Below, one piece after another: positions 45,627 to 53,038 of a DNA stretch of 53,038 nucleotides. The notes beneath the pieces are model-generated. The model did not search any database. It was given only the letters and a program-made list of their open reading frames with translations, and was not told where the DNA came from. The translations under genes and the position numbers were made by a program. The stretch comes from Gnetum montanum. Lineage: Eukaryota > Streptophyta > Gnetopsida > Gnetales > Gnetaceae. Location: contig MNCI01006175.1 of assembly GCA_015680685.1 (NCBI GenBank), positions 4,826 to 57,863 on the forward strand, written 5' to 3'. Position 1 is the first letter of the stretch. The number at the start of each line of letters is the position of its first letter.

Positions 45627-46455
45627 TGAATCATGTCTTACATAAGCTCTAATATCGGGTACATGATATTGGGTATGCGATATCGGGCATGCGATATTGC
45701 GGGGTACTCTTGGGCCTATAAGTACAACCCTTGGGCACACAATTCAGGAGTAGTTTTTGAAGTCAAGTAGTGAAATTCTTGCAGTTTTTTTTTTGAGAGT
45801 TAGAGTATTTTTCAAGTGCTTGCAGTAGGAGATCTAAGTGTAATTAGATCTTTATTCAAGCATTGCTGTACCTGAACACACCATTGTGTTGGCAATAAAG
45901 ATGAGCTCTTTGATTCATCCTTGTAACACTTGAGACTTTCTTTCTTTATGAATTTATATATCATGATTGCATGTCATTCACATTTAATGTTATTCATTCA
46001 ACAATTAATTTTGATTAATTAAGCAACTAATTGAAATACATAAGCACAACCCCTTTGAACATATGTGTGACACTTGGTAGCTCAGAAACAGTTAGCGTTT
46101 GACAACCTAGCAGTGTTTACATGAAGTTCAGGATGTGTTTAGGAAGTGGGGATGGTTACTTAAGTTAGGTTAGATTAGATAATATTTTACTTAGCATTTA
46201 ATTACTCTCACTTTCATTATTTTTTTAGGTGATCAAATTGATAAAACATAAAATGATAAAAATCTTATGCCTCAATCACACTTAACCATACACTTGCACT
46301 TCACAAATGAGACAAGGAAGACAACGAACAGACAACATGAACTCACCATTTAGCTCTAGCATACTTGATAATTAAAGTCTATGGAATTTGACCAAATTGC
46401 ATGTGAATGCTTGTGATTCATATGGTTGGGTGTAGGGGTACCTCGCCACTCATCA
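45627..46455 (+). repeat. Element D 5' LTR
   Basis: Start set by alignment with the C LTR (approximate); end at cgccactcatca is clear. U3 has a 14-bp tandem repeat (atatcgggtacatg-like) at 45652-45705. TATAAGTA 45717-45724, AATAAA 45894-45899, 177 bp apart. Confidence 0.75.
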
Positions 46456-46456
46456 T

Positions 46457-46474
46457 TGGTGCTGTTGTTGGGGA
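46457..46474 (+). promoter_or_regulatory. Primer-binding site of D (tRNA-Asp type)
   Basis: tggtgctgttgttgggga: four C-to-T differences from tggcgccgttgccgggga and no other change, a neat sign of cytosine deamination. Confidence 0.85.
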
Positions 46475-46623
46475 CTTTAGTTCTACGTGTGCTATCTAAA
46501 CTTATTGAAACTTAGTAACCTCATTGTTCAAACCCTAAGAGTCAAATCTTACAACAACAAAAATTATTATTACAACTAAATTAAATCTTAACCACACAAT
46601 ACATATAGATTTATTAATATAAA

Positions 46624-48900
46624 ATGTCTTCTTCTAATAGGAGTCTATCTCCACCCAGGGCAAACCAAGTGCCTTAACTATACCGGGTGGTATATGCTCA
46701 TCTCGATGAGCATGTACCAGACTTTACCTTCATCTTACATCAAGATGAAATGCTACAATGACATGACATGGAAGGCAGTATTGTGTTGCCACCAAATTGA
46801 TCTGTTCCAGCTATGCTCCAACTAATGCTTACATGACATGGACTTCAAGGGATTACCATCACACTGAAGCACAAAGGTTAAGGGATCATCAGTTGGAGCA
46901 CCAACATGAGCTTTTGAAGGGTAAGGGGTCGAATACTTTTCCACCTCCACTTGGCCTATTGGATAGAGGTGAACACTTCTCTAGGGGCTTTTCCTTTGGT
47001 GACACTCCTTTCTTTGACTTTGGTCAAGGGGCCCTGAACCAGAATGTGCAATCCACAATTCATAATCTAGGTTCTAGTTGGAATGGATCCAATGACAAAA
47101 ATGGATTTGGAGGAGCAAGTCATGACAAAGGGGCAAATGAAAGTCACAATTGTGATTGTGGTCATGATCATCGAAGAGAAGTTGGTAGGTATCAACATCA
47201 TGCAAGTCCTCCTTCCTCTTTCCCTTCATCATCTTCTTCTTTGTCATCTAGCTTAGATCATGGCCACAGAGGTCATGAGCATGATGGAGGAGACTGATAT
47301 GATCAAAACAATAGAAGGGGCTATCGGGACAGTCGTGATCAAAGGTGTGGACGATCTAGAGAGACCCACCACCATGAAAGAAGGGTTAGTAGAGAACATC
47401 ATAGGCACCATCACCATGGCCTTGATGAACTTCTACTTGCCACTCAGAGCATGTTAAACATTGTAGAGGCCATGAAAATTTCAACAAAGCATGTAAAGAA
47501 TAGCAAAATAAATAGGCTAGACATAAACAACATCCCTCAGTTTGAGGGAGGCTATGACACTAATATGCAAAAACATCTCCAGGCTTTTGAGGATGCATGT
47601 GCCTTGTAGAATATTGAGAATGATTAGTAGAAGTTGAAATTATCCCCAAGGATACTCATTAAGGAACCAGAAAATTGGTACTGGTCCTTGGAACTAGCAT
47701 CAATTCGATGGTGGAGTACGATGTTAGAATTGTTTAATGACAAATATCAAACATACTCCCGAGTGTCCAATCTGAGGAAGTAGATCCAAGGGTGGAAATA
47801 AGAAAACCATGAGCCCTTAAATGCCACTATTGGCTTATACTACTCTCTGTTGCATAAGTGTCCCAACCATGGATACTCTCAGCTTGATCAACTCTACCAT
47901 ATTATAGATAGGTTGTAGTCTGAAACAAGGAAAATCCTTGGCATCTATGCTCAAGGGAGATTGACAAAGTTAAGTGCCCGTCAGATCTAAAAGTTAATTG
48001 ATCAGGTAGCCAAGGAGGAGGGAGAATTGAGAAAGTAAGAAAGTGTAGAGGAATATAATAGGATCCTTCTATTCACAAAAGGGGGGCTCGATTTTGTAAT
48101 AGTGAGGATGAGTTAACTAAAGATGAGGTCACTAATCAAAAAACCTTGCCACTCTAGAAACTACAGTCCAAAATTATGGCTAAGGTTGACCAATTATGGG
48201 ACTTCATGAACAATAAGTTTCAAGTTATTTTAAAAATTTCTGAAGAGTCTAAGAAACAAAGTGATGAGCATGAGCACCAGAGACGTAAGGAAGTTAAATG
48301 TGCCATATCCAAAGGTAAGGGTAAGATGGCTACAATAGCGATGATTGTGGATAGTGAATCAAATGATGATGGCAAGTGTGATGTCTACCAGTATGAACAT
48401 CCTAAGGAATGATATCTAATTGTGTCACACTTGTAGGAATCTAGGGTGTATGCCTTACATCCACAGCTTGAACAAAGGCAAACATCCAAAAGATTACCTT
48501 ATCCACAAGGCAACTCCAACAATTCCACCAACCACAATAGTATTATCCAAGTGGAACTCCACTGTAACCCTATGAGTTGTACCAGTAGTGACAACAACCA
48601 TAATTGTGGCCATTGACACCTCCAAGATAGTAGTACCCCTACCAGTAACCAAATCCCTATGGTTATTATGTTTAGCAACCTTTATCTCCATGGGACTCTT
48701 CTGGTTATGTTGCTACTTACCAACCTTACCACTATCCTCCTGAAGTATACCAACTTCCATATGTAATGAGGGATGCCACCTACTATCCTCATGCTCCTCC
48801 TATTCCTACAGCTACTCCTCTACCTCCTGCATAGCTACCACCTACTCCATTCATGTAGGATGAATTGCCTACCCAACCACAAAAAGAAATGCTACGAGGG
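46624..48900 (+). pseudogene. gag: gag of element D
   Basis: ATGTCTTCTTCT at 46624, then VYAHLDEHVPDFTFILHQDE. After a frame change near 46797, 166 codons are open: acidic/aromatic FSRGFSFGDTPFFDFGQG, then a His/Cys cluster ESHNCDCGHDHRRE, then a serine run. Further on, REHHRHHHHGLDELLLATQS leads to the gag domain (47640-48000: EPENWYWSLELA, RWWSTMLELFNDKYQTYSRV, HKCPNHGY). VAKEEGELRK and LTNYGTS follow. The tail is Y/Q/P-rich. The histidine stretch just before the domain is unusual but is partly matched in A. Several stops. Confidence 0.75.
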
Positions 48901-49091
48901 TGATTAATCTACAACTAGTTAACCAACCAAGTGGGTCAGAACCATGATCAAAGAAAAGATCCTTCTTTCAACCTCACAATCCACCAAAGCCCTCAAACAC
49001 ACTAGTTGTTGGTAGCCCCGCCCTTCCATCTTCCTCTACTTCACCTTTATCTGAGTCCCCTTTAAACCAAACTCCCTCTCGAATCCATACT

Positions 49092-49618
49092 ATGATATTG
49101 ACCCATACTGTATCTGATTGGATTCGAGCCGGTAACCTACCCAAGGAGTTAGCTAATCCTAGGAATCCCTTAGTATATTTGCAAATTGCTAAGAATGAGC
49201 CTTGTAAAGCTCTTCATGACTTTGGTTCTAGTGTTAATCTGATCTCACATGAGATGTACACTATGTGGAACCCTCCTCCCTTGAAGAAGAGTAACATCAG
49301 GCTAAAGGTGGCAGACCAGTCCATCACTATTCCATTGGAACTGGTAGAAGACATCATGACCACCATTTGTGGGTGGTCATATCCTAGCGACTTCCTAGTA
49401 ATCAAGATGGAGAATTGCAAGGGGAACTTCCCAATTATTATGGGAAGGACATGGTTAAGCATTGTTGATGCCAAAATGGGCATTAGAGATCTTTCCTTGA
49501 AGATATCCAAAGAAAATGGATTTGAGAAGAAGAGGGTTCCATGTATTGCGTACAATAATTTAGGGTGCCATTATGTGCAAAAGTTATAGTCAGTGAAGCA
49601 AACATCTATCTTTGCATG
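49092..49618 (+). pseudogene. pro: Protease of element D, cut by E
   Basis: Open frame of 165 codons: ILTHTVSDWIRAGNLPKEL, CKALHDFGSSVNLISHEMY (active site D-F-G, Ser lost), PLKKSNIRLKVADQSITI, TTICGWSYPSDFLVIKMEN, FPIIMGRTWLSIVDAKMG, KRVPCIAYNNLGCHYVQKL and then stop. The last codons before 49619 match the A linker. The frame is intact but the catalytic motif is not canonical. Confidence 0.78.
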
Positions 49619-50532
49619 TGATGAGCAGGTAGGTACCCCTACGCCCAACCATACGAATCATGAGCCTTCACGTGCGACTCGGTCAAAATCTGTAGACTCT
49701 AAGCACTTAACATACACTAGACTCTAACCAGTGAAATCTTGGGTTAGAACAGTCGTTGTCCTCCTAATCTCACTTGTGAGGTTCTGCTTACAATGGTTAA
49801 GTGAGACTAAGGCTAATGATTTTTATAGTTTTCTGTTTATCTTTTGGTGGCTAATTTATCTTGGAAAGAAAAGCTAGAATATTAATTAATCTAAGATCAC
49901 CTTAATCTAAATCCTAACTATTCCTAACATAAGTATCCAGTCCCATCTTTTGAGCACATTCTAAGCATCTCCTAACACTTCTGGGTTACCAGATGTTAAG
50001 CATCACTAGGTTTACCAAGTGTTTGAATTACGTTAGAGATGGTCGTACTTATGGCCTTTACAAACCATGAATGAGTGATAGCGATTAAAATAATAATAAC
50101 AGAAACTTAAGTAATTAGCAAGGTAATTAACAAAGCATAAACATATTAAACTATTGAATGCATAAAATAGCTAAGTCCAAATGCTGCGAGAAATGCTTGA
50201 ATAGTTTATCTTTATTGCCGTCACGTCAATGGGCTTAGATACATCAACGCTCGAATAAAGATCCGATCACTTTTCTTACACCTGCTACGGGCACTTGGAA
50301 AATATTCTATCTCCTGCAGGAACACACTACAAGAGCTTCACTACAACTAACTGAAAAGGTGCCTAAATGAGGTGGAAGGCCCTCTTATTTATAGGCCGAG
50401 ATAGGCGGCTGCGTAAATGGGGCCACATTGACGCAAGGAGGCTACGTCGATGGGCCCGCGTCGACGCGGTTGCATATATGCGACCCCGTATATGCGGTCC
50501 AATTGACACATTGACTTAATGACACTTCATCA
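49619..50532 (-). repeat. Element E 3' LTR
   Basis: 914 bp. Low end tgatgagcaggtaggtaccc is the inverse of the shared LTR end; high end cacttcatca is the inverse of TGATGAAGTG. On the minus strand TATAAATAA (50385-50393) and AATAAA (50211-50216) lie 177 bp apart. U3 has gtcgacgcgg / atcgacgtag motifs and many intact CpG, so it is the least deaminated LTR here. Confidence 0.88.
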
Positions 50533-50688
50533 TACCCCCACGACTGAGCAAAAACTCGTCCTCAAGTTACTTTACAATTTGGAAGGTATGGATTCTTATT
50601 TACAACACACATAACTTGAACACATACATGACACACACATGACACAACATGAATTTGACCAATTGCCTAAGTTATAGAGGAGGACAAA
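50533..50688 (-). other. Element E 3' internal end with purine tract
   Basis: Minus strand tcgtgggggta abuts the LTR. Upstream is aacttgaggacgagttttt, matching aactcgaggatgagttttca before the A purine tract. It breaks off at 50688. Confidence 0.75.
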
Positions 50689-50865
50689 CTAAAAGAGCTT
50701 CACTACAACTAATTGAAAAGGTGCCTAAATGAGGCAAAAGGCCCTCTTATTTATAGGCCGAGATAGGCGGCTGCGTAAACGGGGCCACGTCGACGCAGGG
50801 AGGCTACGTCGACGCAGCCGCATATACATGGCCCAATCGATGCATTGACTTAATGACACTTCATG
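50689..50865 (-). repeat. Partial second E-family LTR (first 177 bp)
   Basis: Repeats about 50343-50530 of the neighbouring LTR with high identity (agagcttcactacaacta, ttataggccgagataggcgg). Only U3 and the start of R are present. It joins the 3' internal end at 50688/50689 and a protease fragment at 50865/50866. Confidence 0.8.
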
Positions 50866-51215
50866 GTCATCCGTGTGGAGAACTGTAAGGAAAACTTCCC
50901 AATCATCATGGGAAGAGCCTGGCTAAGCACGGTGGATGCACGACTAGGACTCTGAGATCTATCCCTAGAAATTTCTAAAGAAAATCCTTTCAGGAAGATT
51001 GAGAAGCAGTGCGTTCCTTGCATCGCGTACAGTGACTTGGGGTGCAACTATGTGCAGCAGTTATGGTCTGCTAAGTGGATATCCATTCAAGCATGCAGTC
51101 GATGTATCGAGGAATCACCTATTCAACAATGCTTGTACGTAGCAGCCACTAACCAAGAGGGCAACTAGTGGCTGACAGCTGATCCTACTAGCAGCACATT
51201 ATGCATGGAACCGTC
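50866..51215 (+). pseudogene. pro: E-family protease-to-RT linker fragment, plus strand
   Basis: Reads VIRVENCKENFPIIMGRAWL, then STVDARLGL, KIEKQCVPCIAYSDLGCNYV, CLYVAATNQEGN.WLTADPT and TLCMEPS. It is the same region as 51950-51590 on the minus strand, about 85% alike, so it is a separate family copy lying head-to-head with it. It stops at 51215. Confidence 0.75.
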
Positions 51216-52323
51216 TTTGTGGCTATCATCGTGGCTTCATCGAAGGGTCAAGATAGATCCGATGTTGGTAGACCTTGGGATCAACTCCAGTCAACTTAGG
51301 ATATGACCATGCGAATGTAGCAACCCATTTGTTTACCACCTCCAACAATCTCTTTTTCTGTTCAAGCGCAGGGGCGGCATTGATAATTATCGGCTTGCTA
51401 TTTTGCAAGAATGCATATTCCAAGTGCGCTAGTAAAGACTTTAGCTCTAGGGGCTCTTGCTTGAAGCACTTACGGATTTTTAGCTTCCCCCAGTCATCTT
51501 GGTCATCAACGGTGGAGACTGGTTGATAAACCTCCTCCATTACATCCACGCTTTCAACATAGGCTTGCACTAGCCCCTTAGATAGTTCCATGCACAATGT
51601 GCTACTAGGAGGATCAGCTATCAGCCACTGGGTGCCCTCTTGGTTAGTGGCTACTACGTATAGGCACTATTGAACAGGTGATTCCTTGGTACATCAACTG
51701 CATGCTTCAATGGATATCCGCTTAGTGGACCATAATTGTTGTACATAGTTGCACCCCAAGTCACTGTACGTAATGCATGGAATGTGCTGCTTCTCGATCT
51801 TCCTGAAAGGATTTTGTTTAGAAATTTCTAGGGATAGATCTTGGAGTCCTAGTTGTGCATCCACCATGCTTAGCCAAGCTCTTCCCATGATAATTTGGAA
51901 GTTCCCCTTGCAATTCTTCACACGGATGACTAGGAAATTAGCAGGATAGGACCACCTACAAATGGTGGTTACAATGTCCTCCACCAAACCCAAGAGAACA
52001 GTGATGGAGTGATCTGCTACCTCGAGCTAGATGTTGCTCTTCTTTAGCAAGGGTAAGTTCCAGTTCTTGTACATGTCATGATAGATCAAATTGACCCCTG
52101 ACCCCGAGTCTAGAAGAGCTTTGCACGGCTCGTTCCATGCCACCTGAAGATAGATGAGGGGGCTTCCCGGATTAGTAAATTTCTGGGGAAGATGACCTAC
52201 TTTGATCCAGTCAGTCATGGCATGTGTGAGCATGATCGTTTGGAAATTGGAGCGCAATTGGCTTGAGGTCTGCTCAGGCGGTATGATGGTGGAGGCATTG
52301 GTAGGTTTGGAGGCACTAGCCAC
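51216..52323 (-). pseudogene. pro-pol: Protease and RT N-terminal region of element E
   Basis: One frame from 52323 to 51226 with about four stops: IMLTHAMTDWIKVGHLPQKF, CKALLDSGSGVNLIYHDMY with the canonical D-S-G, ITVLLGLVEDIVTTICRWSY, FQIIMGRAWLSMVDAQLG, KQHIPCITYSDLGCNYVQQL, CLYVVATNQEGTQWLIADPP, then the RT N-terminal part FKQEPLELKSLLAHLEYAFL and KWVATFAWSYPKLTGVD. It breaks at 51216 at KPR, before the RT catalytic core. It is the best preserved pol sequence in the window. Confidence 0.82.
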
Positions 52324-53038
52324 AGGCGTATGTGAGGGTGTGTTCAGGTTATTGGGCCTAAAGAAAGGACATTTTCTTGGCTTGGATTCCAGTCCACTCG
52401 GTCGAGGTGCCAGTTGTAAGATAACAATCCTTGTAGCATTTCATTGCTGTGGCTGTGACAGTATTTCTCCCTGCATCGATGGAGCAGGTGGCAACTGAGT
52501 GGGATGTTGTGGAGGAGTGGCAGGAGAAAGTGATGGGGGATAGAAGATATGTGGGTTTGCCCCCCTGGGTGATGGAGATGGATGTCAAAAATATTCAGGG
52601 GGTGGTAATAGCTTGGAAAGGTGGCATGACTAGAAGAGTCTCTTGGAGAGACTGATTGCTGAACATAGTACCCATAAGGATCTGGTTGTTTGTAAGGGTA
52701 CTATTGCCTTGGAGGTGGCATCCCCCACACTTGTGGTTGCTGCCACTGTTGGAAGTATTCATATGGTTGCAATGGCATTCCACTTGGATAATATCTATGT
52801 TACTGTTGGTGGAACCGCCTAGAGTTGCCTTGTGGATAAGGCAACCTTCGAGGTGTTTGTGTTGGCACATTTTGGCCATTTCATGGATTAGATAGGTCCT
52901 GACAAGACATTTGAGGAGAGATCTAAATATTGCAATCGCCTCAGTCTACCAATCTCTTTGGGATAGGTCCAAAGAACTCACTATTGGAGAGATTTATATA
53001 GGTCAGAAATGTGAGGTTGCATAAAAATGGGGAATGCA
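52324..53038 (-). pseudogene. gag: C-terminal gag region of element E
   Basis: Minus strand, several frames. 52879-52595 contains the gag-tail string YEYFQQWQQPQVWGMPPPR and YPYKQPDPYGYY, matching the Y/Q/P-rich gag tails of A and D. Between 52590 and 52330 is a proline/serine-rich linker to the protease. The gag domain itself would lie past the right window edge. Stops are present, but fewer than in A. Confidence 0.6.

Larger units (their letters stand above)
45627..49618 (+). mobile_element. Element D: 5' half of an Athila-like element
   Basis: LTR, primer site, gag and protease in order, then cut at 49618 by the end of an E-family LTR in opposite orientation. The missing half is not in the window unless rearranged. 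Reading frames are better kept than in A. Confidence 0.82.

Noticed and set aside
52202-52498. 98-codon plus-strand frame at the right end
   Set aside because: It is antisense to the E protease, where the minus-strand frame has the DSG active site.

Overview
This window looks like intergenic DNA from a large, repeat-rich seed-plant genome. I find no intact host gene, rRNA, tRNA gene or CRISPR. Nearly all of it is decayed Ty3/gypsy LTR retrotransposon of an Athila-like type. Supporting marks are primer sites matching the 3' end of plant tRNA-Asp, gag/protease/RT/RNase H/integrase remnants, and an extra large ORF (here ORF3) between integrase and the 3' LTR. Most reading frames are broken by TAA/TAG/TGA at former CAA/CAG/CGA codons, as expected for old methylated DNA. 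Composition and element type would fit a gymnosperm-sized genome, but I cannot name the species.

Layout. 1-5791: P1, an element reduced to an LTR end, the pol-ORF3 spacer, ORF3 and a 3' LTR. 5797-6460: the 3' end and LTR of another, probably unrelated Ty3/gypsy element. 6611-18855: element A (+), 12.2 kb with both LTRs, primer site, gag, protease, RT, integrase, ORF3 and a 5-bp target duplication. 18861-20769: A-rich inverted repeat and three tRNA-like SINE copies. 20770-41299: element B (-), with both LTRs and gag to ORF3, inserted in a SINE. Element C (+, 32658-39482), which lacks pol, is nested in the gag of B with its own target duplication. 41440-43397: RTE-type LINE remnant. 43398-45626: unassigned AT-rich DNA with a regular array of three stem-loops. 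45627-49618: element D (+), LTR to protease, interrupted by an LTR of element E (-). 49619-53038: E-family pieces in both orientations, the least decayed sequence in the window.

How the parts work together. The elements share one plan: LTR promoter with TATA box and AATAAA about 175-180 bp apart, primer site 1-2 bp after the LTR, gag-pol, a second purine tract just after integrase, a long conserved spacer, and ORF3. ORF3 predicts a protein of about 920-950 residues with an N-terminal domain resembling the plant-transposon-protein domain seen in Athila ORFs, followed by long coiled coils. I see no envelope-like hydrophobic segments.

The most interesting signal is upstream of ORF3. P1, A and B each carry a TATA box there (TATATATA). 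In P1 and A it is preceded by the same repeated motif found in their LTR U3 regions; in B the U3 resemblance is weaker. It is followed by a GGAG/GTAAG donor-like site and an AG that abuts or nearly abuts the ORF3 ATG. This looks like a separate, spliced ORF3 transcription unit with a promoter that tracks the LTR promoter. Two single-N positions (6913, 34751) are flanked by exact or near-exact repeats and look like assembly joins.
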